Positions 17,966 to 26,704 of a stretch of 64,000 nucleotides of DNA are shown one piece after another (within the stretch, counting starts at the first letter, position 1; each line of letters opens with the position of its first letter). The notes under the pieces were generated by a model. It did no database searches. It was not told where the DNA came from and saw only the letters and a list, made by a program, of their open reading frames with translations. Where the stretch lies: the NCBI RefSeq assembly GCF_040395035.1, contig NZ_JBEBRB010000007.1, forward strand, positions 1 through 64,000, written 5' to 3'. Made by a program: the position numbers and the translations under genes. This DNA comes from Parapedobacter lycopersici_A (GTDB lineage Bacteria > Bacteroidota > Bacteroidia > Sphingobacteriales > Sphingobacteriaceae).

Positions 17966-18898
17966 ATGAAATTCATTCGGTTGATTTTTCTGCTTCCCTG
18001 TTTAGGATGGGGTTGCCATGACCGGGCATCGACAGACCACGCGTTGGTGCCGATTAAGGAGCAAGATGGACGTTACCTTTTCCAGCTCGAAAATCAACAG
18101 TTAGCGGTTGATCCTGCCATCGGTGGCAGGATCACCTCGCTGACGTTGGACGGCGAAGATTTCCTAACCGGTCCGGAGGTCAATGACTTCAACTGGGGAT
18201 CCACGTTCTGGCCGAGTCCGCAAAGTGTCTGGCATTGGCCGCCTTCGGCCGAGCTGGACAATAAACCGTATGAAGTGATTACTGCGGGCAATACGCTGAA
18301 AATGGTAAGCCAGCAGGATCCGCAAACCGGGTTGGTAGTGACCAAGGAATTTTCAGCTGCCGAAAATCCCGCGCGTTATATCCTGCGCTATACGCTCACC
18401 AACCAGGCGCCCATACCCCAGTTTGCAGCCCCATGGGAGGTAACACGCGTGCATACGGAAGGCATCACATTTTTCCCAAGGGGGGAGGGCGACATGCGGG
18501 GTGGTCTGCTGCCGCTGACTACCGTAGCCGACGGCATCGCCTGGTTTACGTATGACGCAGCGGGATTACCCCTGAAGGGCGACAGGCAGCTGTATACCGA
18601 TGGTTCGGAAGGCTGGATGGCACATATCAACGGACGGACGATCCTGATCAAAAAATTCCCCGATGTTCCCTTGGAGAAAAATGCACCCAAGGAGGGAGAG
18701 ATTGAGTTATTTGCCAGCGATGTAAAGCCGGGAAAAAGCTATGTGGAAATCGAGCATCAGGGAAACTATACCCCGCTTTCACCGGGGGATACCCTGTCAT
18801 GGGAGGTAACCTGGTATCTCCGGGAACTGCCGGACAGCCTGGACGTAACTTCAGGTAACAATTTGCTCGTTGATTATGTAAGAAGTGTAATTAAATAA
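17966..18898 (+). CDS. DUF4380-like secreted protein, probable lipoprotein
   Basis: The 310-residue product has a short hydrophobic leader with a Cys at 17 (weak lipobox) and a beta-rich body. The segments LAVDPAIGGRITSLTLDGEDFL, NWGSTFWPSPQ, APWEVTRVHTEG and DTLSWEVTWYLRELP resemble DUF4380 / aldose-epimerase-like proteins (beta-supersandwich folds that bind sugars). The exact activity is not known. It begins six bases after the susD stop, so it is cotranscribed with susCD and likely acts on or senses the same ligand. The family name is from recollection of the pattern. Confidence 0.7.
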   Translation: MKFIRLIFLLPCLGWGCHDRASTDHALVPIKEQDGRYLFQLENQQLAVDPAIGGRITSLTLDGEDFLTGPEVNDFNWGSTFWPSPQSVWHWPPSAELDNKPYEVITAGNTLKMVSQQDPQTGLVVTKEFSAAENPARYILRYTLTNQAPIPQFAAPWEVTRVHTEGITFFPRGEGDMRGGLLPLTTVADGIAWFTYDAAGLPLKGDRQLYTDGSEGWMAHINGRTILIKKFPDVPLEKNAPKEGEIELFASDVKPGKSYVEIEHQGNYTPLSPGDTLSWEVTWYLRELPDSLDVTSGNNLLVDYVRSVIK

Positions 18899-18944
18899 TT
18901 AATATTGACGACTTATTATCGATAAATTAGATCTATTTGTGAAG

Positions 18945-21119
18945 ATGAAGCTAAAACTACCGATGGCAGCGTCATTGATGCTGCTTTTTGCCGGCTGCAA
19001 CAACAGCTCGGAGGTATACCGCAACTGGGGGGTTTATAAGGGAGACGCTGAAAGCAGCGCCTATTCACCGCTCGACCAGGTAAACACGGGAAACGTTTCC
19101 CAGTTAGCGGTGGCCTGGACATTTAACCCCAATGATGCGCCCGAAGGAAGCCGGGGAGCCAACAGCGAAAGCAACCCGATTGTTATCAACAACATCATGT
19201 ATACCACGTCGGCGCGGGGACGGCTTTATGCCATAGACGCCGCAACAGGCGAGCAGCGCTGGAGCTTCGACCCGTTTAACGGCGAACGTGGCGGCGGGGT
19301 AAAACGCGGAGTAACCTATTGGGAAGACGGTGCCGATAAACGGATATTGTTTACCGGCGGCGATGGCTTATTTGCCCTCGATGCGCTGACCGGCGAGCCG
19401 GTTTCGACATTTGGGGAAAACGGCAGGGTAAACCTGAATGTCGGCATGCGTGGCGATCCGGATAAAATTTCCGTTATTCCCACCTCACCCGGTATTGTGT
19501 TCGAAGATCTGCTGATCCTTGGCACCGAGGTGTCGGAGCTATACGGCGCTGAGCCGGGGCACGTCCGCGCTTATAATGTACGCACCGGAGAACTGGCGTG
19601 GACATTCCACACGGTACCGCAACCCGGTGAAGTGGGTTACGAAACCTGGCCTGCGAATGCCTGGAAATATGTGGGTGGCGCAAATAACTGGGGTGGCCTG
19701 AGTCTCGATAAAAACCGCGGCATGGTCTTTTTTGCAACCGGTTCACCTACCTACGATTACTACGGTGCCGACCGTAAGGGAGCAAACCTGTTCGGCAATT
19801 CGGTGGTGGCAGTGAATGCCCGGACCGGTGAATACATCTGGCATTTCCAGACCGTGCACCACGACCTCTGGGATTATGACCTTCCGGCCCCCCCCAACCT
19901 GGTAACCGTGGAGCACGACGGTAAAAAGATAGACGCCGTAGCGCAAACCACCAAAGTGGGCTTTCTGTACGTACTTGACCGTGAAACCGGTGAACCGCTT
20001 TTCCCTGTCGAAGAACGGCCGGTACCCCAGTCCGATATCCCCGGGGAAGAATCATGGCCCACACAGCCGTTCCCGTTGAAACCGGCGCCTTATGCCCGTC
20101 ACTTGCTTACCGAAGATGATCTGGCGAATTATTCACCTGAATCACACGATTCCCTGCTCCAGGTATTCCGCTCGCTGCGGTACGAGGGGCTGTTTACACC
20201 GCCCTCTTTACAGGGTACGATGCAGTTTCCGGGATCACGCGGCGGATCAAGCTGGGGAGGCGGAGCTTACGATGCCACATCCGGTTTATTTTACGTGAAG
20301 TCAAACGACTCGCCCGAACTGATGCGGATGAAGCGGGTGGAACGTGAAAGCGCTGTATCCAACCAGTCGGTATACCGTCAGGGAGAAACCTTGTACAATA
20401 CCTATTGCGTAAGCTGCCACGGCCGCGACCGTAACGGAGATGAATTGGGTAACCCCTCGTTAGTGGGACTGAAGAGCCGGATGAGTGAGACAGACGTACT
20501 GAACCGCATTAAACACGGCGGCGGTAAGATGCCTGGTTTCGCCAGCGTCGTCAATGACCGGGCGAAAGAGCAGGCCATACTGGCTTACCTTTTCGAGAAG
20601 GAAAACAGCGAGCGGCCGAGCCGGGAGTCACGGATGATGGAGGAAATTACGAGCAATCAGCAGGCAGTAAACGACACCGTAGTGCTTGACACGTTTGACC
20701 GGTACCTGAACCTGACGGCATACGGCCATTTCCGTGATCATAAAGGTCGCCCGGGTATTAAACCGCCATGGGGTATGTTGCATGCGATTAACCTGCACAC
20801 GGGAGAATATGCCTGGAGTGTGCCCATCGGCAATAACCCCGAGTTGCAGACCGGTCCGGAAGAAACCGGAGAGGCAGGCTCAGCAGGCCCGACCGTCACC
20901 GCAGGGGGGCTGGTATTTATCGGCAGTACGATGGACCGGAAATTCAGGGCCTTTGACAAAGCTACAGGAGAAAAACTGTGGGAATTTGACCTGCCGGGCG
21001 TTGCCAATGCCAATGCAAGTACCTATCAGGTTAACGGCAAACAATACATTGCTATTTCCGTGGGAGGAGACGAGAAAAATCCTGCGGGATCGGTTATGGC
21101 GTTTGCTTTACCGGATTAA
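18945..21119 (+). CDS. PQQ-dependent dehydrogenase with inserted cytochrome c domain
   Basis: The 724-residue protein (ATG 18945; GTG at 18939 is an alternative) has a lipoprotein-like leader (LLFAGC) and PQQ-propeller repeats such as GRLYAIDAATGEQRWSF, GHVRAYNVRTGELAWTF and VVAVNARTGEYIWHFQTVHHDLWDYDLP, typical of membrane glucose/quinate dehydrogenases. A cytochrome c domain with heme motif CVSCH (about 488-492) and a Met ligand in GGGKMPGF (about 529) interrupts the propeller; the remaining blades follow (about 600-724). It should oxidise a periplasmic alcohol or sugar and pass electrons through heme to the respiratory chain. No PQQ synthesis genes are in the window. It follows the susCD genes by 46 bases. 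Confidence 0.9.
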   Translation: MKLKLPMAASLMLLFAGCNNSSEVYRNWGVYKGDAESSAYSPLDQVNTGNVSQLAVAWTFNPNDAPEGSRGANSESNPIVINNIMYTTSARGRLYAIDAATGEQRWSFDPFNGERGGGVKRGVTYWEDGADKRILFTGGDGLFALDALTGEPVSTFGENGRVNLNVGMRGDPDKISVIPTSPGIVFEDLLILGTEVSELYGAEPGHVRAYNVRTGELAWTFHTVPQPGEVGYETWPANAWKYVGGANNWGGLSLDKNRGMVFFATGSPTYDYYGADRKGANLFGNSVVAVNARTGEYIWHFQTVHHDLWDYDLPAPPNLVTVEHDGKKIDAVAQTTKVGFLYVLDRETGEPLFPVEERPVPQSDIPGEESWPTQPFPLKPAPYARHLLTEDDLANYSPESHDSLLQVFRSLRYEGLFTPPSLQGTMQFPGSRGGSSWGGGAYDATSGLFYVKSNDSPELMRMKRVERESAVSNQSVYRQGETLYNTYCVSCHGRDRNGDELGNPSLVGLKSRMSETDVLNRIKHGGGKMPGFASVVNDRAKEQAILAYLFEKENSERPSRESRMMEEITSNQQAVNDTVVLDTFDRYLNLTAYGHFRDHKGRPGIKPPWGMLHAINLHTGEYAWSVPIGNNPELQTGPEETGEAGSAGPTVTAGGLVFIGSTMDRKFRAFDKATGEKLWEFDLPGVANANASTYQVNGKQYIAISVGGDEKNPAGSVMAFALPD

Positions 21120-21131
21120 ATTTAGTTGATA

Positions 21132-21148
21132 TACCGGAGAATCCGGTA
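21132..21148 (+). terminator. First stem-loop after the PQQ dehydrogenase
   Basis: TACCGGA (21132-21138) and TCCGGTA (21142-21148) form a perfect 7-bp stem with a GAA loop, 12 bases after the stop codon. No T run follows directly; it precedes the stronger terminator at 21153. Confidence 0.4.
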
Positions 21149-21152
21149 GCCA

Positions 21153-21185
21153 AACCGTCATGGGATTTCCCGTGACGGTTTTTTT
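21153..21185 (+). terminator. Rho-independent terminator after the PQQ dehydrogenase
   Basis: A 13-bp stem with one G-T wobble (AACCGTCATGGGA 21153-21165, TCCCGTGACGGTT 21168-21180) runs into TTTTT. It lies between two convergent genes, and the T run touches the stop codon of the minus-strand permease at 21184. Confidence 0.85.
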
Positions 21186-22419
21186 ATTCATAACGGAGTG
21201 CCTCCACCGGATCGAGCCGGGACGCTTTGGAGGCCGGGTAATATCCGGATACCATACCCACGCCCACGCAGACGCAGACACCCAGGATGATCCAGTTCCA
21301 TGGAACAATAAAGCTGGCTCCCATCACCACGGCCAGGATATTGCCGATTAATATTCCCAGGAAAATACCTGCGAAGCCGCCCATGAGGCAGATAACCACC
21401 GCCTCCGTGAGGAACTGGCGGCGGATCACGGTGGGCGTAGCGCCAATCGCCTTGCGGATTCCGATTTCACGGGTGCGTTCCGTGACGGAAACCAGCATGA
21501 TATTCATTAAGCCGATGGACGCACCCATCAGGGTAATCAATGCGATCACTATTGCACCGATGGTCACATACGTCAGGCTCTCAATCAATATCTGGGCTAC
21601 CGCATCACTCTTGGTAATCTCAAAATTGGTCTCCTGCCCTACCCGGGCGCCGCGGATATTGCGGAAGAGTGCCGTGGCTTCACCGATCGCCGCATCCATA
21701 TATTGCGGGTTGGCGGCCATCACCGTAATGGTATAGGAAGGATGTCCGATGGCCATGACCGCCCGGGCTTTAATCAGCGGGATAATACAGGTCTTATCGC
21801 CGCCAAAACCCGCACTCGACCCCTTGTCTTCCAGCACGCCGATAATCGTATAACGGTTATTCCCGATACTGATGTGCTGGTTGAGGGGTTCTTCGTTGTT
21901 TTTAAAGAGCCGCTCAACGATCTCCGACCCCACGATAACGACGTTACTGCCAAATTCAATTTCACGGGGTGAAAAGTTCCGCCCGGCGGACAGTTTATAG
22001 CCGGCCGTCTCAAGGTAATGCTCATCGGCACCCAGCACATTGATATTGGGGTTTGTCTGTTCACTCCGGAAGGTTGCCGTAGCGCCGAACGAGGCGTAGG
22101 TATTCAGGGAAACCACCGCCGGGTAATCGAATCGGTCTTTAAAGGCCTTTGCTTCGTAATAAGTGATCGGCGGAAAAGTCTTGGGCCGTGTGCCGCTCCC
22201 TCCAATCTGAACATTCAGCCCGCGATTCCGGATGTTAAACGCATTGGAGCCCATGGCTGAAAACGAATCGGTCAGTGAATTTTTGATGGCGTCGATGGAG
22301 GTCAGGATGCCAACCAGGGCCGTAATGCCGATGGCGATGATCAGGGCCGTAAGAAATGTACGCAGTTTGTTGCTGTTGATCGATTGAAGCGACAGCTTTA
22401 CATTTTCACGATTCGACAT
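21184..22419 (-). CDS. MacB-type ABC transporter permease
   Basis: The 411-residue product is a MacB/FtsX-family permease with one N-terminal membrane helix (NSNKLRTFLTALIIAIGITALVGIL), a large periplasmic MacB_PCD domain, and three C-terminal helices including the VTERTREIGIRKAIGATP coupling segment and the LTEAVVICLMGGFAGIFLG segment. Such permeases work with a separate ATPase in export or mechanotransmission across the periplasm; no ATPase gene is adjacent. In-frame starts also exist at 22437 and 22431; MSNREN at 22419 is preferred because the family begins near there. Confidence 0.88.
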   Translation of the reverse strand: MSNRENVKLSLQSINSNKLRTFLTALIIAIGITALVGILTSIDAIKNSLTDSFSAMGSNAFNIRNRGLNVQIGGSGTRPKTFPPITYYEAKAFKDRFDYPAVVSLNTYASFGATATFRSEQTNPNINVLGADEHYLETAGYKLSAGRNFSPREIEFGSNVVIVGSEIVERLFKNNEEPLNQHISIGNNRYTIIGVLEDKGSSAGFGGDKTCIIPLIKARAVMAIGHPSYTITVMAANPQYMDAAIGEATALFRNIRGARVGQETNFEITKSDAVAQILIESLTYVTIGAIVIALITLMGASIGLMNIMLVSVTERTREIGIRKAIGATPTVIRRQFLTEAVVICLMGGFAGIFLGILIGNILAVVMGASFIVPWNWIILGVCVCVGVGMVSGYYPASKASRLDPVEALRYE

Positions 22420-22490
22420 TTTTACCGACATACCCAAAAAAATTGATAACGGTTAGACAACAGTTTCCTGTTGTTGTTACAGCCCGTGCC

Positions 22491-23276
22491 TTATTTCTTG
22501 CTATGGCGGAAGAGCCAGGGAAACAGTTCAGGCTCGGCAAACGCGGCATCCCAGCTATTGTGCCCCGCTTCGGGATAGAACGTATACTTGGGGTCTGCCC
22601 CTTCCCGCTGAAGTTCCTGGATAATCACCCTCGAATGCATCGGTGGCACGACGTCGTCCCGTTCGCCGTGGAAAATCCACAGCGGCACGTGGGCATAGCG
22701 GGCGACATTGGCCGTATTATCGCCCCCGCAGATGGCAAATGCAGCAGCAAACCATTTGGGTTTGCGTCGTAATGCTTCGTAGGTGCCCATTCCACCCATC
22801 GACAGGCCGCCGATATAAATACGCTGCGGGTCCACTGCTTCGTCCTTGATCAGTCGGCGCGCCAGGCGCAAAAACAGGCGCATACCCGTGCTTGGTTTAC
22901 CTCCTGTGCTGAAATAAAACTCGCGTCCGCCGTTGGGTTGCTCCCGTGTGTCGACGTTACTCCAGTAAGAATCCGCGGGGCACTGTGGAAAAACAACAAT
23001 GGCGGGAAAATCCTGCCGTATGGTGTCATTGAGAAAGATCTTACCCCCATGGGTGAGCTGCTTCTCATTGTCATTTCCGCGTTCTCCGGCTCCGTGGAGG
23101 AAAAAGAGTATCGGATAGCTGCCATTGGGATCGTAATTTTCGGGAAAAAGAATCCGGTAAGGGAGCGTATCGCCCCGGTGAATCAGCGTGTTCGCTTCAT
23201 ACATCGAAAGATCCTGCGCCGAAACGGCCGTGATCATACTTAGATAGGTAAGGGTAGCCAGTAATGTGTATCTCAT
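22491..23276 (-). CDS. Secreted alpha/beta-hydrolase esterase
   Basis: The 261-residue protein has a signal peptide (cut after about residue 20, AVSA) and an alpha/beta-hydrolase fold of the PHB-depolymerase/feruloyl-esterase-like kind. The oxyanion region is FFLHGAGERGND (59-70), the nucleophile is Ser159 in GLSMGG, the acid is in GERDDVVPP (near 207) and the base is His239 in EAGHNSW. The substrate is probably an ester on a polysaccharide or polymer. It lies upstream of the MacB-like gene on the same strand. Confidence 0.85.
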   Translation of the reverse strand: MRYTLLATLTYLSMITAVSAQDLSMYEANTLIHRGDTLPYRILFPENYDPNGSYPILFFLHGAGERGNDNEKQLTHGGKIFLNDTIRQDFPAIVVFPQCPADSYWSNVDTREQPNGGREFYFSTGGKPSTGMRLFLRLARRLIKDEAVDPQRIYIGGLSMGGMGTYEALRRKPKWFAAAFAICGGDNTANVARYAHVPLWIFHGERDDVVPPMHSRVIIQELQREGADPKYTFYPEAGHNSWDAAFAEPELFPWLFRHSKK

Positions 23277-23382
23277 GGTAGTCTGATTTGGTAGTCCGAT
23301 TCCGCATGGGTCGCCTATCCACCGGTGCGGCCGGTAAAAGTAGCTACTTTACTGCTGAAAAACAAGCGTGGAAAAAGGAGGA

Positions 23383-24675
23383 TTACGTTCGCGCGGGGGC
23401 TTCCCCGCGGATCAATTCGAATACGGTGATCTCGGGTAAAATACCTACACGCCCCGGATAGCCGAGGAAACCGAAGCCGGTATTCACGTACAGCTGTTGA
23501 TGGCCTTCGCGGTAAAGGCCGGCCCATTCCTTATAAATGTACTGGGCAGGGCTCCATTGCAGGTGCTGCGTACGTACGCCAAACTGCATGCCGTGGGTAT
23601 GCCCGCTGAACATGGCATCGACATCGGGGTGTGCCAGCACTTCCGCACGCCAATGCGAGGGGTCGTGCGAGAGCAGCAGCTTTACCGGCACGTCATCGGT
23701 ACCCTTTAGTGCCTCCGTCAGGCGCCCGTATTTAGGGAAGCGCCCCGTGCCCCAGTTTTCCACACCGACGATGCCGATTTCTTCCTGATCCACCCGGAGC
23801 TTCCGGTTTTCGTTAAGCAACAGGTCCCATCCCATCACCGCGTGTGTCTCTTTGAGGTCCAGCAGGTTTTTGTCCTTGGCCGCAGAGGGTTCCGGCCCGA
23901 AATGATAATCACCGTAGTCGTGATTGCCGAGCGTGGAATAAACGCCCAGCGGCGCCTGCACTTTAGCAAAAATATCCTGGTAATCGCGCATTTCATTGGC
24001 CAGGTGGTTCACCAGGTCGCCGGTGAAAAAAATCACGTCCGGCCGTTCGGCCAACAACAACTCCACGCCACCCTGCACGGCGCGTTTGTTATAGAAGCTA
24101 CCGGAATGGATATCCGATAATTGCCCGATTTTCATTCCGTGAAAAGCCTTCGGCAGGTTAGGCAGATACAATTTCTGCCGACGGATGCGATAATCATAAG
24201 CACCGGATATGACACCCCAGGCCATGGGTACGAGGGGAGCCGAGGCGATGAGTATTCCGGCCTTGGTCAGAAACTCCGAGCGCTTGATCCCCTTTACCGG
24301 CTGCTCCGGAAGCGGGGTTTCCGGTGCGCTACCGGGTTCCAATGGTTGCCGTCCGGATTCCGGCATTTTCTTCACCGGTAAAACAAGCCGCTTGATCCAG
24401 ATCCCTCCCCGCCGGATGTCATCCAGCAGCAGTACGGCCATGAAAATGGACTTCGTGCAGAACGTAATGAAAAAAGCAACCAGGATAATGGACCGGAGCA
24501 TTAATGGGATATTCACATAAATGCTCACAAAGACCCCCATGGTTATCAATATGCTGTACCCCCACCAGATTCGGGGGAATGCCTTGGTAGCCGCCCATTT
24601 GATAGACGTAGCCCGCAGGGCTTTATAAATATAAAAATCCAGTATCAGTAATAGAATGGTAGTGAAAATAGCCAT
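23383..24675 (-). CDS. Membrane-anchored metallophosphoesterase, YaeI type
   Basis: The 430-residue protein has three or four membrane segments in its first 90 residues, a further hydrophobic stretch preceded by KRSEFLTK (131-158), then a calcineurin-like phosphoesterase domain. Metal-binding motifs are QLSDIHSG (D188, H190), FFTGDLV (D220), LGNHDYG (N251, H252), LLSHDP and SGHTHG. Its start overlaps the hemH stop by one base (TAATG), so translation is probably coupled. YaeI-like enzymes act on phospho-lipids or nucleotides at the membrane; the substrate here is not known. Confidence 0.88.
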   Translation of the reverse strand: MAIFTTILLLILDFYIYKALRATSIKWAATKAFPRIWWGYSILITMGVFVSIYVNIPLMLRSIILVAFFITFCTKSIFMAVLLLDDIRRGGIWIKRLVLPVKKMPESGRQPLEPGSAPETPLPEQPVKGIKRSEFLTKAGILIASAPLVPMAWGVISGAYDYRIRRQKLYLPNLPKAFHGMKIGQLSDIHSGSFYNKRAVQGGVELLLAERPDVIFFTGDLVNHLANEMRDYQDIFAKVQAPLGVYSTLGNHDYGDYHFGPEPSAAKDKNLLDLKETHAVMGWDLLLNENRKLRVDQEEIGIVGVENWGTGRFPKYGRLTEALKGTDDVPVKLLLSHDPSHWRAEVLAHPDVDAMFSGHTHGMQFGVRTQHLQWSPAQYIYKEWAGLYREGHQQLYVNTGFGFLGYPGRVGILPEITVFELIRGEAPART

Positions 24676-25730
24676 TAATCGTAGTCACTTGTTATCACCT
24701 GGCCTGCGCCGTCCGTTGCTAATTTCCCCAGCGCGGTAATCCATTTGGGGTGGCCGTTAAGGCTCTCCACCAATTGTACTTCTTCGCCGCCCAGCGCCTT
24801 GAAATCCGCCGCATATTCTGTGCCAACCTCATAGATCGTTTCCAGGCAGTCTGCCACAAATGCGGGCGAGAAGACAAGCAGCCGTTTTTTATTTTGCCGG
24901 GCTGCTTCAGCGAGCACATCACTTGTATAGGGCTGTATCCAGGGGGTTTTGCCAAGCCTCGACTGAAAGCATACCGTATAGTTTTCAGGGGCTATTCCCA
25001 GCTTTTGGGCCAACAGTCGCGTGGTGGCATAACACTGTGCCAGGTAGCATCGTTTGTTTTCATCGGTAATGCGCACCCGGCAAGACGCCCTTTCACAGTC
25101 GTGCCCACCATCGGGGGCGACATGGCGCAGCTGCCGTACGGGTAAACCGTGGTAACTGAACAGGAAATGATCGTATGCACTAAGGTCATGCTGGCGGGCG
25201 TTTTCCGCAAACGCATCGATCATCAGCGCATCATCGTAAAAATCCCTGACAATCGAAACCTCGGGGAATGTGGACCAAGTGCGCATGGTGCCCATCACCT
25301 TTTCAATGACCGACCCCGTTGTTGCCGATGCATATTGGGGGAATAACGGGATGATCCGCAGCTGATCGATACCCATGCGCTGCAGATTTGCCAATGCTTG
25401 TGGAATGGAAGGGTTCTGGTAGCGCATCGCCAGTTCGACGTGATATTCGTCGCCCAGTTGCTCCTGCAGCAACCGTTGCTGCAGCAAACTGTAATGCAAC
25501 AGAGGGGAGCCGGTTTCCGGATCCCAGATGGCCCGGTATAACTTGGCGGAATTCGGCGACCTGAACGGCACAATAATGCCGCGCACCAGTAACGTGCGGC
25601 GCCACGCCGGAATGTCAATAACCCGCCCATCCATTAAAAACTCGGTAAGATATCGTTTTACATCCGGCACGGAAGGGCTATCCGGTGTACCTAGATTAAC
25701 CAGCAAAACACCTTTTTTGGGCTTATTCAT
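24675..25730 (-). CDS. hemH: Ferrochelatase
   Basis: The 351-residue product is HemH, which inserts ferrous iron into protoporphyrin IX in the last step of heme synthesis. NLGTPDSPSVPDVKRYL at the N terminus, FLFSYHGLPVRQL with the catalytic His, FQSRLGKTPWIQPYT, and SPAFVADCLETIYEVGTEY with the metal-site Glu are all present. A TACCTTTG promoter element lies six bases upstream of its ATG, and the downstream phosphoesterase overlaps its stop codon. Confidence 0.97.
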   Translation of the reverse strand: MNKPKKGVLLVNLGTPDSPSVPDVKRYLTEFLMDGRVIDIPAWRRTLLVRGIIVPFRSPNSAKLYRAIWDPETGSPLLHYSLLQQRLLQEQLGDEYHVELAMRYQNPSIPQALANLQRMGIDQLRIIPLFPQYASATTGSVIEKVMGTMRTWSTFPEVSIVRDFYDDALMIDAFAENARQHDLSAYDHFLFSYHGLPVRQLRHVAPDGGHDCERASCRVRITDENKRCYLAQCYATTRLLAQKLGIAPENYTVCFQSRLGKTPWIQPYTSDVLAEAARQNKKRLLVFSPAFVADCLETIYEVGTEYAADFKALGGEEVQLVESLNGHPKWITALGKLATDGAGQVITSDYD

Positions 25731-25735
25731 CCCTA

Positions 25736-25743
25736 CAAAGGTA
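25736..25743 (-). promoter_or_regulatory. Promoter -7 element for hemH
   Basis: Minus-strand TACCTTTG, five bases before the hemH ATG; predicts a leaderless transcript. No clear -33 element. Confidence 0.5.
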
Positions 25744-25819
25744 CGGATTTGTTAAAGGTAGCTGAAAAAGTGGCGATAATTTGAAAATTAGATGACGATG
25801 TGCCTGGACAGGATTCCGG

Positions 25820-26668
25820 TTAATACTCCTCCAACACGGTTTTTACCTGTTCCATCAGCCACATGGGGGTAGATGTTGCACCGCATATACCAACACGGTC
25901 GCCGGGCTGGAACAACGCCGGTTCCAGTTCCGCAGGATCGGAAACAAAATAAGTGTTGGGATTACGTTTGAGGCACACTTCGAAAAGCACGCGGCCGTTG
26001 GATGATTTTTTCCCGGACACAAAAACCACTTTATCATACTGACTGGCAAAATTACCCAGTTCATCGTACCGATTGGATACCTGCCGGCAGATGGTATCAT
26101 TGGCCTTTACATCATATCCCCTATGCTGCAACTCGGCTTTGATTTCGTAAAACTTATCCGTGCTTTTGGTGGTTTGACTGTACAGCGTAAACCGTTCGGG
26201 GAGATCTATCCCCTCGAGCTCGGCAAGATCCTGAAACACCAGCGCATCCCCGTTGGTCTGCCCCTGTAGTCCAATTACTTCCGCATGGCCATGTTTGCCG
26301 TAAATCAGGATTTTTTCGGCTTGGTCAAAAGACGTTTTTACCCGGTTCTGCAATTTGAGCACGACCGGACAGGAAGCATCGATGAGGGTGATCTGGTTCT
26401 CGAGCGCGATGCGATAGGTTTCGGGGGCTTCACCGTGTGCACGGATCAATACCTTTTCATTTTTAAGTTCAGGCAGCTTACTGTGGTCAATGATCCGAAG
26501 CCCTTTGGCCTTGAGCCGGGCAACCTCTTCATCATTATGGACGATATCCCCCAAGCAATACAAATAGCCGTCCGTTTCGAGAATTTCTTCTGCCATGTCA
26601 ATGGCATAAACCACCCCGAAACAGAATCCTGAATCTTTGTCAATCGTTACCTGTAATTGATAGGCCAT
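25820..26668 (-). CDS. ispH: 4-hydroxy-3-methylbut-2-enyl diphosphate reductase
   Basis: The 282-residue product is IspH (LytB), the [4Fe-4S] enzyme that makes IPP and DMAPP in the last MEP step. The three cluster cysteines are in SGFCFGV, DASCPVV and GICGATSTPMW, and the IRAHGEAPE and KSSNGRVLFEVC segments are typical. Together with dxs (4188-6116) it shows an MEP-type isoprenoid route. Its promoter overlaps the 3' end of the serine hydrolase gene upstream. Confidence 0.97.
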   Translation of the reverse strand: MAYQLQVTIDKDSGFCFGVVYAIDMAEEILETDGYLYCLGDIVHNDEEVARLKAKGLRIIDHSKLPELKNEKVLIRAHGEAPETYRIALENQITLIDASCPVVLKLQNRVKTSFDQAEKILIYGKHGHAEVIGLQGQTNGDALVFQDLAELEGIDLPERFTLYSQTTKSTDKFYEIKAELQHRGYDVKANDTICRQVSNRYDELGNFASQYDKVVFVSGKKSSNGRVLFEVCLKRNPNTYFVSDPAELEPALFQPGDRVGICGATSTPMWLMEQVKTVLEEY

Positions 26669-26675
26669 CCTACTA

Positions 26676-26704
26676 CAAAGGTATACAATAAATCACTATT
26701 GCAA
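26676..26704 (-). promoter_or_regulatory. Promoter for ispH
   Basis: On the minus strand TTG (26704-26702), an 18-base spacer and TACCTTTG (26683-26676) form a good Bacteroidota promoter. The -7 element ends seven bases before the ATG. Confidence 0.65.

Noticed and set aside
23392..23409. CGCGGGG/CCCCGCG hairpin at the 3' end of the metallophosphoesterase gene as terminator
   Set aside because: It lies within the coding sequence and is not directly followed by a T run on the transcribed strand.
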